Shown here: piece by piece, positions 24,066-35,713 of the stretch
How the letters are laid out: each line of letters begins with the position of its first letter
How positions within the stretch are numbered: position 1 is the first letter of the stretch
NCBI RefSeq assembly: GCF_018139145.2
Contig: NC_059500.1
Location: 42,353,175 to 42,417,174 of the forward strand
Source: Gymnogyps californianus
Taxonomy: Eukaryota; Chordata; Aves; Accipitriformes; Cathartidae
Length of the DNA stretch: 64,000 nucleotides
Direction: 5' to 3'
Translations under genes and position numbers: made by a program
Notes under the pieces: model-generated
The model's input: only the letters and a program-made list of their open reading frames with translations
The model's database searches: none
What the model was told of the DNA's origin: nothing

Positions 24066-24290
24066 TAAAGTCTTTATTGATCTCTCTGGACTTCAGTAAA
24101 ACATTTCGTACACATGGGAAATTATTAACCAAACTTGAGAAGAGGCTGATCAATAGAGAATTCAAAGGTGGATAAGAAAAGCACTGAAAGGATACCTGTC
24201 ATGGTGAAAGGAGGGTATGTGGTAGTTCCTCAAGAATTAACCTTAAGACCAACAGTATTGCATATTTTAATGACAAAAGAAAGGCAACCT
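24066..24290 (+). mobile_element. Old CR1/L3-type LINE fragment, opposite orientation
   Basis: The plus strand reads LDFSKTF (DFSKAF in the family), then GKLLTKLEK and, after a frameshift, VVPQELTLRPTVLHIL, matching the order of RT blocks GVPQGS-LGP-LFNI. It abuts the minus-strand fragment almost directly. Since both cover parts of RT, this is probably a second insertion, or an inversion with duplication. Confidence 0.7.
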
Positions 24291-24513
24291 GACCTATCTC
24301 ACACAGAGAGCTGGAAGACTTGTCTGCATGTAAACTCAGAGTTTATCATATCATGCCAACCACTCTTCATTATTTACATTACACTGCTCCTTATCTAGAC
24401 ATTCTTAGTGCTCCCACTGAGAGGGAAATGGCTAAGTGGAGGACTGTTTTCAAAGTTTAACTTACCGCTCTTCAGAGTGAATAAGCTGTCTCATAATAAA
24501 ATACCCTTACTAT

Positions 24514-25098
24514 TATATTGGGTCTGGCTGAGACGGAGTTAATTTTCCCCATAGCAGCCCTCATAGTGCTGTGCTTTGTATTGGTAGCTAAAATAGTGTT
24601 GACAACAGACCAGTGTTTTGGCTACTGCTGAGCAGTGCTCGCACAGCATCAGGGCTGTTTCTCCAACATTCCCCCCTCACCAGTAGGCTGGAGGGTGGGC
24701 AAGATCTTGGGAGGGGACATAGCCAGCACAGCTGATCCAAACTGACCAAAGGGATATTCCATACCATATGACATCTGCTCAGCAAAAAAAGCTAAGAGAA
24801 AGGAGGAGGGGGCATTTGTTATTACGACATTTGTCTTCTGGAGCAACCACTATGCGTACTGAAGCCCTGTTTCCCAGGAAGTGGCTGGACATCACTTGCT
24901 GATGGGAAGTAGAGAATAAATGTTTTGTCTTCCTTTGTTTCCATGCACGGCCTTTGCTTTTGTTTTATTAAACTGCCTTTAGCTTGACCCATGAAGTTTT
25001 TTTCCATCTTATTTTCTCCCCTCCCTGTCCTACTGAGGAGGGGAGTGATAGAGCAGCTTGGTGGGCACCTGGCATCCAGCCAAGGTCAACCTGCCGCA
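24514..25098 (+). mobile_element. Solo LTR, mosaic type
   Basis: About 585 bp in plus orientation, beginning TATATTGGGTCTGG (expected TGTATTGGG with one G-to-A change) and ending CAACCTGCCGCA. Its 5' half resembles the 38.4-kb LTR (GGAGTTAATTTTCCCC, then GTGCTGTGCTTTGTATT). Its 3' end resembles the 41.7-kb LTR (GAGGGGAGTGATAGAGCAGC, GGGCACCTGGCATCCAGCC). AATAAA is at 24915-24920 and ATTAAA near 24967. Flanking pentamers ACTAT and ACTGC differ by two transitions, so the target duplication is only a possibility. No TATA box is evident. Confidence 0.85.
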
Positions 25099-25578
25099 AC
25101 TGCACAATAGAAATAATCACAGAGAGAATTATTGTAAAGTAGCTATAATAATATAAATTCTTATCCTATCTCACTGTGCAGTAACTTTGCTGGGTAAACA
25201 AATATAAAGAGTATTGCTTATTTAGCCTTGTGTTTTAGCTGAGGCTAAGGCACTGTTCTAGTTTCAGCTATTAATGGCTAGCCTGTAGTATATTTAACTA
25301 AAGCCAAACTGTTAGGCTTTTGTAGAATTACCGTTGATATTGGTGGGCTCAATGTTACACCTGTATAGCAACTGAAACTACCATAACCCATAGAGTTCTA
25401 CCACTTGGGCACAAAGCTGTGCTTGGTTAGAGTGATTCAGAGCACCCAAATCAGATCTATGCTCTGAATTGCTTTCTGAGTGGCTTCTCTTTTCACTGGC
25501 TTTTGATAGTCTATTTCCTGTGAGGGCTAAGGAGAAACAGAGCTTCATCTCCTCCTCCATTGCCATAGAGTGTGTGCA

Positions 25579-25656
25579 ACTCATACCTAAGCATGGGCTC
25601 TCTGTCCAAACTTCAAAACTCATACCAAAGCATGGACTTTTGTCTAAACAACTTGA
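25579..25656. repeat. Imperfect 39-bp tandem duplication
   Basis: ACTCATACCTAAGCATGG is followed 39 bp later by ACTCATACCAAAGCATGG, each trailed by related C/T-rich sequence. This is a local two-copy duplication. Confidence 0.7.
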
Positions 25657-28600
25657 TTGAGGGACAAGCTGATAATCTGTAGAAAAAAACTTACTTCATA
25701 AATCATACAAAAGTTCCCAGTCGCCACAGAAGAATCATATCAATATCAGCTGTCAGTCACCCAGCTGCATTTCATTCTTGGTTGCACATAAGGATAAGGT
25801 CTACAAGTTATTTCTGCCACATTCATCTTTGGTTCTCAAGCTATAAAACCGGAATGCTAATACTTAGCATTATGGAGGTGAAGCTATTGATCATCCTGAG
25901 ACTTTCACACACTATAGAGTTAGTGGCCATTTAGGTGTTTAAATGGATAACAGAAGGATGGAGTGTCATGCACCACATACATAACATTTTGTGTAAAATT
26001 ATATTCAGTGGTAAACCTGATTTAACACATGCAATCACTGTTACTCTGTGCACATTAGGTGGCTGTGCATACACAACTAGATAGGTACTTTCACAGAAAC
26101 CTTGAGCCTTGTAGTAACAAGGCAGTCCTTGAGCCTTCCTATATCATAGTAAAGTGAATATGTGTGTCCTCTAAGAAAAAATTACCAGGGATTTAGATTC
26201 AGATAAAAAGTGCATAGATGAGAATTTTCATTTTAATTTTTAATGAATGTAATAGTAATAGGGTCAGAACATAACCCTCTACCCATGTTACCCATATTAA
26301 TTGTAAAACACATGAAAGCAGGAAAATCCATTTCAGTCTGTTTGACTCTCAAAAATACCTTTGTTTCAAACTACACAAATACACTGTACAAGTACTTTTG
26401 TAGCAGTTTAGGACTTGTGTAAAGTACTGGAATAATCATTAAAATTATATTAAATGTGTTTGTATGCCTGCTTGGGGCTGATTTAACTGAAATATTTTTA
26501 GCCTCACAGAATTTCAGATGTACCAAGCTTTGATGCAGAAGACTGACTATACAGAGGAAAAAATAAAACTCTTTGTAAACTTTTTATCTCAGTTAGGTCA
26601 TCTGTTTATTTTTCTGTTCAAACATCTGGGTTTTCAGAACAGCTGGCCAGTATTGCAAATGAGAGTCCAATAGTAAAACAACAGCCCTTCCAAGTTAGCA
26701 GCATTAGAGGAAGGAATGCATCAGGGTGATCCACACCATCAAATTGATTTATTAGTACAGCTGGCAAAAATGACCAGCCAAAGCCTTGTATTCAACTCGA
26801 CTGTTTATTTGTGTCACTGCTAGACCCTCAGCTATTTCAGGAAACTGACCGAAGAAGGTCTGCCAAAATTGTTTCTGTAGCTTTTCTGAAGATAAACTTT
26901 AAGGACCATCATAAAAATAGTGGAGAAAAATCCAAAGTAACACAAAAATGAACATACCATAATAAGTTGTCCCCAGAAGTGTCCCTACTTTTGTTTTTTA
27001 CTATTCATATTGTCTATGTGGTATTTCATGATACTAAGTATCTACAATTAAAAATTTGGAATTCTGCAATAACTATGTTGAAGCCTTCACCTTGTTCCAA
27101 GCATGTGCTTCACTTCCTGTATATGAATAGCTCTAATGACTTCAATAAGTGTACACTCAAATATTTAGAGTGTAATTGTGGCCCCAAAAGTCATCCTATA
27201 GGAAATTGCTACAAATGCACTTTTGTTTTTAAATGCACAGGAAGCCTAGCAAGAAGTATTTACATGTACTGAAAAAGGTTATAATTACTAAAAGTATGAG
27301 CTATTTGGTTATTAACAGAACAATTGTTTTTTAGGGATTTTGAAATTATAAAACCACTTTACAACATTTTTCAGTTTTCTGCTATTTTATATATTCCCTT
27401 GTTCTTAGTAGATATATTAATTTGTGTTAGTGACATTCTCATTCTACTTAAGTCAGAGGAAAAAAGTATTTTAACTTAATTGCTTAGTGAATGATTTCTA
27501 ATTTATAGTTATGGGTGTATATTTGAACACCCTGTCCTTTCCCATTTCCATTTTTACTGAGTGACAAATAGAGAGGCCACAACCCTCATTCATCCACAAA
27601 AAGTTTATTTCATATCTGAAGGTATTTTCAATAATGCATAAAGATTAGGAAGATGCTGACTCAGCAAGGCTTCTGAACACGTACCCAGCTTTAATATGTT
27701 TATAACGTACAGGTGGGTTCCTTTGATCTTAACCTACATACGTGTTTGATTACTTGATAAATCAGGACCTAGTTAAATACTGGGCTTCTGAGCAGACATG
27801 ACAAAATCAAAAGATGATATTTTAACCATTTCTTCTTGCAGGAGGTTAATTATCAAAACGGGGGAGAGAAATAATGTTTTTACTTTTAAAAAATAGGACT
27901 AATATTTAATTCAGAGGTAACCATTTATTATTGATTGTAGAGAAAAACTACCATTTTTCATAACGGAAATAATGTCATGTATTCGTTGAGATCTGTAGGG
28001 TGGTTGCTAAGGCAAACTTGCTCATGTCTGAAAGTCTCCGGTACTATATGATAAAGTATCTGTTTCCTGAACAATAAGCAGCAGGAAGAATCATGTCTGT
28101 GTTTCACAGTCTCAGCTAAATTCACCCCACTACTACACAGAAAGAGAAGCACACTGCTGTGTCTTGCTACTCTATGTCAATATATAGCAAAATGGGGGAA
28201 CAGTCAATCTAAATTTTAGTTCTTTCCTGCCAAGAGAAGGCCGTAGTTGTTAGATTTTTTTTCCCTGTAAAGCTCACTGTTTTTCAAAAGGGACAGATAT
28301 GAGGTTCTGAATAATGAGCATAAAGATTGCAGACATGTCACTTTTGCAGCTAAGTCCCTGATGCTGCAGGAGAAAACGGCAAGCTAGATGATTTAGCCAA
28401 ACAGTAGCATCCAAAAAGGAATTCTATATAGGCTTGACAGGTGTAGTGTGATAGCCCCAACCAGTACATTCTGGTTCTGGTTACCTCAGAGATGTCAGGT
28501 GTAAAACTTCGTAACTCCTTACCGCACACTCATTTTTATTTTTAGATGGATGGTCAGTCAAAGTCAAGCTTTTAAATGGGGTTTGATTTTAGTATGATCC

Positions 28601-29404
28601 AGAAAGAAAGGTTCCTGCATGGCTGTCATATGTTTTGTTGAGGGATCCTTTTAGCTTAAAAATGAATTTTTCAGTAGTTTGTTTTTGCAGTCCTGTTCTT
28701 ATTGGGAGGTGAGGGGAAGGGTAAAGGGTTTCAGTTTAGCATTAAAAATATAAACATGATCTGTCCTCTTTCTGGATTGTACTTTTCAGCTTCTTGGGGA
28801 TTATGGAGATTTCTGGGGTTAGGAAAATCTGCATTTTGATCATTGGTTTGGTAAAGATAACAAGTCTCTACCTTCACTAAATTATTTTGCTCCCACCATT
28901 AGGAAAAAAACCATAGAAGTATGGTAATGGATACAAAAATTATCACCAGTTCCAAGGATTATAAAAAGTGTAGTCCTGTATGGGAATCTGAAGAGGCTAC
29001 AAAACAATTTGTGGTGGCAGTTTGAGGCAGCAAACAATTTGAACTGTCTCTTTCCTAATGGTACAGGTGGTGGAATACATCTAAGCCCAGAGAAACTTCC
29101 TCACAGAGTTGTCTGACCCTGGACAAGAAAGTGGCTTTCATATTTTCTATTCAGTGTTGAACCATGTACATTTATTCATTAGAAATGACAGAGAAATATA
29201 ATTCATTAGGTCTGAAGTAATAGATGAAGGAGAGTTTGCTTTCAATTAACTTGAGTAAACCCAAAGGGCAAGTTCCTGTAAGTAGTCTGACAAAAAGAAT
29301 TTAGCCCTAGGTTAAAGGTGACAAGAAAATAAAAAGTGAAAAAGGATGTATATTGTCTAATTGTACGCTTTGTTTCAAAATTCTGGGTTCGATTTTCTGA
29401 TTTG

Positions 29405-29409
29405 GTGCC
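29405..29409. repeat. Left target-site duplication GTGCC
   Basis: Five bases immediately before the LTR, repeated exactly at 30119-30123. Confidence 0.9.
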
Positions 29410-29673
29410 TGTCCTGGTTTCGGCTGGGATAGAGTTAACTTTCTTTTTAGTAGCTGGTACAGTGCTGTGTTTTGGATTTAGTGTGAGAATGATGTTGATA
29501 ACACTCTGATGTTTTAGTTGTTGCTAAGTAGCGCTTATCTTAAGCCAAGGACTTTTCAGTTTCCCATGCTCTGCCAGCAAGCAGGTGTGCAAGAAGCTGG
29601 GAGGGAGCATAGCTGGGGCAGCTGACCTGAACTAGCCAAAGGGGTATTCCATACCATGGAACGTCATGCCCAG

Positions 29674-29680
29674 TATATAA
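29674..29680 (+). promoter_or_regulatory. LTR TATA box TATATAA
   Basis: A canonical TATA box in the solo LTR about 265 bp from its 5' end. It is followed by a purine-rich segment and is conserved in position with the minus-strand sister LTR. Confidence 0.75.
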
Positions 29681-29862
29681 AGAGGGGGGAGTTGGCCGGG
29701 AGGCATGGATCACGGCTCGGGAACTAACTGGGCATCGGTCAATGCGTGGTGAGCAATTGCATTGTGCATCACTGTTTTTTTCTCCCTCCCCCTTCTTTTT
29801 TTTGTTATATTCCTTTTCATTACTATTATTGTTATATTTCGTTATTACTATTGTTAGTATTA

Positions 29863-29984
29863 AAAAAACCCGAGCCTCCCGCGTGGCAGGAATCGACTGC
29901 CCCAGGGGTGGACCTAACCATGGACACTATCGCACAGGTTATCCATGAATGTGAAACATGCGCTGCAATTAAGCAAGCCAAGCG
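29863..29984 (+). pseudogene. Retroviral integrase fragment inside an LTR
   Basis: The plus frame reads VIHECETCAAIKQAKR. It has the C-x-x-C half of the zinc-binding N-terminal domain of retroviral integrases and the basic stretch leading to the catalytic core. Only about 40 codons exist, joined on both sides to LTR sequence, so no enzyme is encoded. It sits exactly where the sister LTR (19854-20443) has a simple AT-rich join. This suggests capture of pol sequence into an LTR, for example by template switching in reverse transcription. The family assignment rests on a short motif. Confidence 0.65.
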
Positions 29985-30118
29985 GTTAAACTGTTCTTAT
30001 CTCAACCCACGAGTTTTACTTTTTTTTTCCTTTGCTTTCCTCCTCCTCACCCCACTGGGAGGGGGAGGGGGAAACAGCTGCGTGGTGCTTAGTTGCTGAC
30101 TGGGGTTAAACCACGACA

Positions 30119-30123
30119 GTGCC
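30119..30123. repeat. Right target-site duplication GTGCC
   Basis: Exact copy of 29405-29409. Confidence 0.9.
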
Positions 30124-32040
30124 CTCAGTGGACATATACCTAACATAATGCATTTAAGTTAAGTGTATCCCAACAGCCAAATGTACCTCGAGAGCCAAGA
30201 AATCAACAGGAAATCTTCAGTACTTGTTGATATTTTGAGAGACTTTAAACGAGTCAGGAAAAGCAGATGGGACTAGTAATATTACCTTATTCTGCTCAAA
30301 ATTCTTACCTACCACTGTGCTTCATTTATTTCAAAAACAAAAACTGCACAAAAATAGTGGTGAAGGGAACCTTCATAATTCATCAGTATGTAACTAAGAT
30401 GATCAGATGCAATATGCTGGTTAAGAAAATATTGACTACACTATTTTGTCAGTGACATCCTTATTAATATGCTTCATTATATATAATATGAAAAGTATTC
30501 TTTAACTAATATTTAGTAAAAGAATTTTCTTTTATTTGATAGGTTATTTTAAAGAAAAGACTTGGCCATGTTTCTCTCAATAGGAGCAGGGACTGTGGAT
30601 GTTTACTGCAGGAAAACAACAGAATAGCTAATTTTAACCAAACAGGAATTAAAAAAAAAAAAAAAATTAGCTGAATGTGAATGCGAATTTGTATGTACCA
30701 TAAGATTCCTTTTATTAAAAATGTTTGAGACATGACTATGCTAATGTAATCAATTTTCCTGTTGTAAATACTTTAGACTAAAAATGATGCCTTCCCCCAC
30801 TAACTGTGTATAAATATCAAAACGTACTGAGGTTCTGATCCTGTTCTCTGTCAGGTTCCATGGCTGTAATAAGACTTGAGTTCATCAACATTTCTCAGAA
30901 ATAAACTATTTGAAGAAGTCAAATTTTTGTTTATTTAATTTGTCATTCCTTTGAACAACTTAGACCGTTTTGACCATCTGGGTAGGAAAAAAAGAGAACT
31001 GAAAGTCATACACAGTGATATTGAACTAATTACTCATATTGACTGAAGTTATGGATGTTAATAATAGCTTGACATGTTAAACTGGTTAAATCTTTTTGCT
31101 CAGTAAATAGGAAAAAAATGCAGCGCTCAAATTATTTCTTTTGATGTGTATAATGAACCAATCTGAAGAACTGTTGCTCTAGGTTCTTTAGATAGTAGTT
31201 TGTGTGATATAGATTGCAAATCTGTCCTGCTACCAAAACTTACGTGGGGGAATGAAGTGATCTGAGTTTTGCCCTCTGGGCTTAATGACTCTAGTTTACC
31301 TGTAAATAAAGATAGGAAAGGAATCAATTTACTTGTTGACATAAATGATATAAGTTATACAAATTTCCTGTGGGTTCTGTTTTGTCCAAAGATGAATTCT
31401 TATGTTCAGATTCTCTCTGTCTTTGTACCTTTGCAACACCTGGTAGTTTTATGACATGTATAGAATATATTCCTACAGTATTTCCTACAGAAAACTTCTT
31501 AAGCAGCTTCAAAGCATTATTCAAAAGTTTAAGCTATTGTTGCCACACATCTGAACAAGCAGTTCATGTTTATTTTTGGAATAGTTGGACACAAACTCAT
31601 GTTCCTGTGAGGGGATTTTTTTTTTTTTTTTTTTTAAGACAGATCTTAGATGCTTAAAACTCCCATTTTCCTCCCTTAACCAGAATTCCTGGTTAAACTA
31701 CATCTATTTTGTCACGGTACTCCTATGGGGCTGTTGCAACGATTCAGTTCAGATGAGACATGGCAAAGCGTAAGGAGAGCAGTAGTACCTCCAGGAAACT
31801 TAGCTTAAAAGTGTGTAGATTCTGGTAGTTAACACATTAGCATCATTAAAGCAAACCCTTTTAATGGATCTATCACATGCATTCTACATCACACATAATG
31901 CTCAGTTACATACTTTATACACTCCATGTTCAGCTCATTGATGCTACTTCTTAGTCACAACTACTCATTATGTCTTCAGCGTAACTTAGAGATAGTTGCA
32001 TCATTCATTAATGTTATTTTTTGTGATTTTCTCTCACATT
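30124..32040. other. Unassigned AT-rich sequence
   Basis: No gene or repeat is recognised. An A run is at about 30651-30666 and a T20 run at 31616-31635. Frames of 60-95 codons near 31127-31773 overlap on both strands and look fortuitous. Confidence 0.55.
31616..31635. repeat. Poly-T tract (20 T)
   Basis: Uninterrupted run of 20 T. There is no LINE 3' end or gene next to it to explain it as a poly(A) tail. Confidence 0.85.
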
Positions 32041-32446
32041 AGGAAAGGCTGAGAGAGCTGGGACTATTTAGGCCAGAGAAGAGAAAGCTCAGGGAGGAAT
32101 CTCATCAAATTATGTAAATACCTTAAGGGACAGTGCAAATAAGACAAAGCCAGGCTCTTTTCAGTGGTGTCCAGTGACAGGACAAGAGGCAATGGGCACA
32201 AACTGAAACACAGGAGGCCTCCTGAACGTAAGGAGACACCTTTTTTTACTGTGAGGGTGACTTAGCACAGCAACAGGTTGCCCAGAGAGGTGGTGAACTC
32301 TCTGTCCTTGTAAATCTTCAAAATCTGTCTGGACATAGTCCTGGGCAACCTGCTCTACATGAGCCTGTTTGAGCAGGGGGTTAGACCAGATGTCCTCCAA
32401 GGGTCCCTTCAAACCTCAATCATTCTGTTAATCTATGATTCTGTGA
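32041..32446 (+). mobile_element. CR1 3'-end fragment
   Basis: A plus-strand CR1 tail. It starts at AGGAAAGGCTGAGAGAGCTG, includes GGTTGCCCAGAGAGGTGGTG, and ends with the terminal repeat ATCTATGATTCTGTGA. It is 5'-truncated to about 400 bp, the usual form in birds. It covers the end of the ORF2 reading region and the 3' UTR. It is moderately diverged, with a small deletion near 32235, so it is older than the 53-kb copy. Confidence 0.95.
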
Positions 32447-34466
32447 TTTAAGTAGATCTTTCTTACCAAAAAACATCTGAACCTCTCCTTTTCTCTAATC
32501 TTCTCTTGTCACCCACTTCCTTTATCCAGAAGTATGCACCGTATATTTTGCAATGTGTCTGATTGCTTTTCTTGAGAAGACTCATATGCATTCTTCTTTC
32601 TCCTTGTCTTTGTGATGAATGACTCCTCTCCTTTCTTTTCTCAACTCTTAACCAACTGCCTATCATTTTGGGGCAACTTTTTTTTCCTTTTTCTTTCTTT
32701 TTTACTTTCACCACCCTTACACTAATTATTTTCTTTTAGTAAATCTCAAATAGGATCACCCTTTCTAAGTCTGAGAACCTGTATCATCACCTTTTCCTTT
32801 GGTTTTCCTTTGTCCTTGATATGACTGCTTCCTGCCTGAACTTCTTTCTGCATTATTATTCTAAGTTACATTTTAGTCTTTTGCACATCCCTCTCTAAAA
32901 TGAAGCTGTATACCTCCTTCTCTACATTTAGTTCATGGTCAACTCTCTTTTCTATTATTTCTTCTATGCTGAAAACTCTGACGTAATGCACTTATATTAG
33001 TACCTTTTTGTCCTCGGGAGGTACAGTATTATCTGTCGTAATCTCAGTGTATTAAAACAGAGATTATCTTTTTTTTTTTCCCTTCTTCTTCCTTTTTTCT
33101 TTTTTCTTTTCTCTGTCCTTGGTGGTATTATTAGCATAGTTGTTGGTAGTGAGCTAGAAGCTGGGAATGCAGAACCAGAAAAGTATTACTGAATTTCTAT
33201 AATGTTTATATACTTTTCCCGTGGCATCTACTACTGGTTATTCTTCTGAATGGTCCATCACAAAGGATGGCTGAAATCCAATTTGGAAAAAAAAAAACAA
33301 AACACAAAAAAACCACCACAAACAAAAGCTTCCTTGGAAAATAACAGGGTAATAGGCAATAAAAAGGGGAAGTAACATGCGCTTTCAAACTGACTACAGG
33401 CCTAGCTGGATGAAGAATCTAGTTAAGTATTGTTGTTCTCATACATCATATTTGGTCTCCTTCTAAAACAAGGCTTTTAACAACTGAGGAAAATATGTTC
33501 AAGCATAGTCAGATAAAGTGTTCAGTTGTAAAGATGAAAGTAAAAACTGATCTCTTTTTCTGTGAATTATCTTCTCTCAGACCTTCAAATTTTTTGGTGC
33601 AACAGGGCTTCCTTACAGACAGGAGTTAAAAAGGAAAATTTTGTTCTATTTCTGGTTTATCTTCTCCTAAATCATTCTCTTTAATTTTTGTTTTGTTTTG
33701 GGTTTTTTTTGCTAAATAAATTGTGCCCATGTGCACACACACATACATAAAGCACCTTTGGATTTTATTGCATCATATTCTTTTCACCCAAGTGGTTTTT
33801 TGCTAGGTAGTTTTATTTACCCAACATATCCTTGACATCAGTATCATCTTTGGAGACCACCAGTTTCTCATCCTAGGGAAAAAACTGCCTCAGAATGATC
33901 TGTGGAGAGTACCTTGCTCCATGATCTTGTTCTTCATCCAAATACAGTGATCATCAAATATCTTTTTAGGAGGAGTAAATATATGTTTTTGTCAATGGCA
34001 ACAATGGCAACTATGCTGACACATCATGAGTACTGACATGTTCTCTAATGCAGCTTAGAACTGCAATGTGATTAAAACAATCACGGAAAGTAATACCTTT
34101 TTAATGCCTTTGCATCTCTGTTGTAACGCATCTGTCTCAGCTCCTACTTTTGTTGCTTTTGCTGAACTTAGACAGATTTAGAAAATATGAGAAATTCTTG
34201 AGGAAAAAGCAAAAACTCTAAAAGAAAAAAAGAGATTGGTCTGAACACAGCTATATCTGCTTTAAGGGAAACTAAGTGTGGGCCCACTTCTAGGCTAGCC
34301 AAACCTAGTACCAAACAGTGCACTGAGAGCATGACAGCAGCTGAAATGGTGTGTGCAAAGAAAGACCTTGCTGTTGGATTTAATTCCCCACCTCTCTCTA
34401 GGTACACTGCATGGTGCAAGAGTTGTCTTTCATTGTTCAGGGAGAAGAGAATGACTGTGTGTGACA
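32447..34466. other. Unassigned, pyrimidine-rich sequence
   Basis: No gene is recognised. The plus strand is unusually T/C-rich from about 32460 to 33120, with interrupted poly-T/CT tracts at 32680-32705 and 33068-33118. An A-rich tract with CAAA units lies at 33288-33325, and a T/G tract near 33675-33710. Confidence 0.55.
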
Positions 34467-34526
34467 GTGAGTGAGTGAGTGAGCGAGCGAGCGAGAGAAT
34501 GAGTGAGTGAGTGAGTGAGTGAGTAT
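34467..34526. repeat. (GTGA)n / (GCGA)n microsatellite
   Basis: About 60 bp of GTGA units with an internal block of GCGA/GAGC units (34482-34496), then pure GAGT/GTGA again. The CpG-containing block within the otherwise pure array suggests a point change that spread by slippage. Confidence 0.95.
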
Positions 34527-35561
34527 GTGTCCCTCTGAGACAGCACACAGTTGTATACCCTAGGGAAATAATGTTTTCTCCAGCAGCCACATAACATAGT
34601 TAGCTCCCGCTGTCCTGCAGTGCATTCTTTCTGTTGTTCTCATTTTTATCAAGGAGGAAAATGCATCTGAAAACGCTATATTAAGTGATTTGTATTTAGA
34701 CTACAGAAGTGCTCAGCTGTTAGAGAACACTAACATTAGCTAACTAAGGTCTTTGTGACCTTACTTCTCCTTGTGTCCATGCATGTCCAAGTTTTTGATT
34801 ACAGAATTTATGTCCTCTTCCTGTCTATCCACACAATTTTTGTTTCTTTCAGAGCTCAAAGTATGTATGTACGTTGTGTAACATGAGAAAAAAATTAAGT
34901 TTTAATAAGCAATCACAAATCTAGGATTTGTTAGCTTTTGGATATTTGGCTTTTAACACCTGTCTTATCTTTTAAAACATGTTTTAGTTATGTAATTTTA
35001 TATTCACTAAAATATGGAGGTCTTCAGTCTTTCATGGAAAAGTGTAGGATTGCAAAGGATTAGGGCTATGGGATTATATGAATGGCTTGAGTTAACCCTA
35101 TGTAAGTTGTTCACTGACTTTTAAACTATAGTTTGTGTTCCATCTGCATAGGTCCATCCTGACCCTGGTATACTCTCTTTGAAATGGAAATCTTCAGTTG
35201 TTACCTCTAGACAGCTTCAAAGGCTTGACTGCCCACTCTGAATTCCTTTGAAATGCTTAATTTGAATCATAAACTATCCCTGCAAACAGTCTCATTATCT
35301 TGTTAGACGTCATGTCGCTTTTGAAATGGGTTTCTGTCCATAGGCCTCTTTGATGTGTTGCTTAAGTATTAGGAATTCCTTAGAACTTTTAACTTTTACA
35401 GCTGGTAAAACATAATCCTTTAAAACTTAAACTTAGTATGTAATGATTTGGTAACTCATTAAAATAAATTTAGTTCTGTAGTAATATCCATGGATTTACC
35501 ATAGAGTATCTTTCTCCATTGTTTTGTCTACGCGTATGTTTTTCTTGAAATTTCTGCCAAA
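34527..35561. other. Unassigned AT-rich sequence
   Basis: No gene, RNA or repeat is recognised. Confidence 0.5.
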
Positions 35562-35640
35562 TCACAGAATCACAGAATGGTTGAGGTTAGAAGGCACGTC
35601 TTGAGGTCATCCTGTCCAACTCCCTGCTCAAGCAGGGCCA
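35562..35640 (-). mobile_element. CR1 3'-end scrap
   Basis: The plus strand reads TCACAGAATCACAGAATGG, followed by GTCCAACTCCCTGCTCAAGC and AGGGCCA. This is the complement of the last ~80 bp of a CR1 element, so a short minus-strand insertion, severely 5'-truncated. Confidence 0.93.
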
Positions 35641-35682
35641 TGACTGGAACATACTAGTATTCCCATATTTGCCACACTAAAT

Positions 35683-35713
35683 GTTAGTTAGTTAGTTAGT
35701 TGGTTAGTTAGTT
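35683..35713. repeat. (GTTA)n microsatellite
   Basis: About seven GTTA units with one GTTG variant, 40 bp beyond the CR1 scrap. Confidence 0.93.

Larger units (their letters stand above)
25099..29409. other. Unassigned AT-rich sequence
   Basis: There is no recognisable gene, RNA or interspersed repeat in this 4.3-kb stretch. The 101-codon plus-strand frame at 26967-27272 has no recognisable domain. A small duplication at 25579-25656 is listed separately. Confidence 0.55.
29410..30118 (+). mobile_element. Solo LTR carrying an integrase-derived segment
   Basis: 709 bp, TGTCCTGG...CGACA, with a perfect 5-bp target duplication GTGCC. It matches the LTR at 19854-20443 closely through U3 and again through the 3' part (CTCAACCCACGAGTTTTAC). 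TATATAA lies at 29674-29680, followed by AGAGGGGGGAG. Between the T-rich middle and the shared 3' module it carries an extra ~120 bp (about 29863-29984) that the sister copy lacks and that reads as retroviral integrase. That insert replaces the ATTAAA poly(A)-like site of the sister copy. There is no other internal sequence. Confidence 0.93.

Noticed and set aside
29742..30099. 68- and 117-codon plus frames, apparently with hydrophobic segments
   Set aside because: They lie within the solo LTR. The hydrophobic residues come from T-rich LTR sequence, and only the short integrase-like piece is meaningful.
31616..31635. Poly-T tract as the poly(A) tail of a minus-strand retrocopy
   Set aside because: No poly(A) signal, LINE end or coding remnant was found on the adjoining minus-strand side.
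34168..34590. 140-codon minus frame with repeated THSL units
   Set aside because: The repeats are a translation of the GTGA microsatellite, and no other domain is present.
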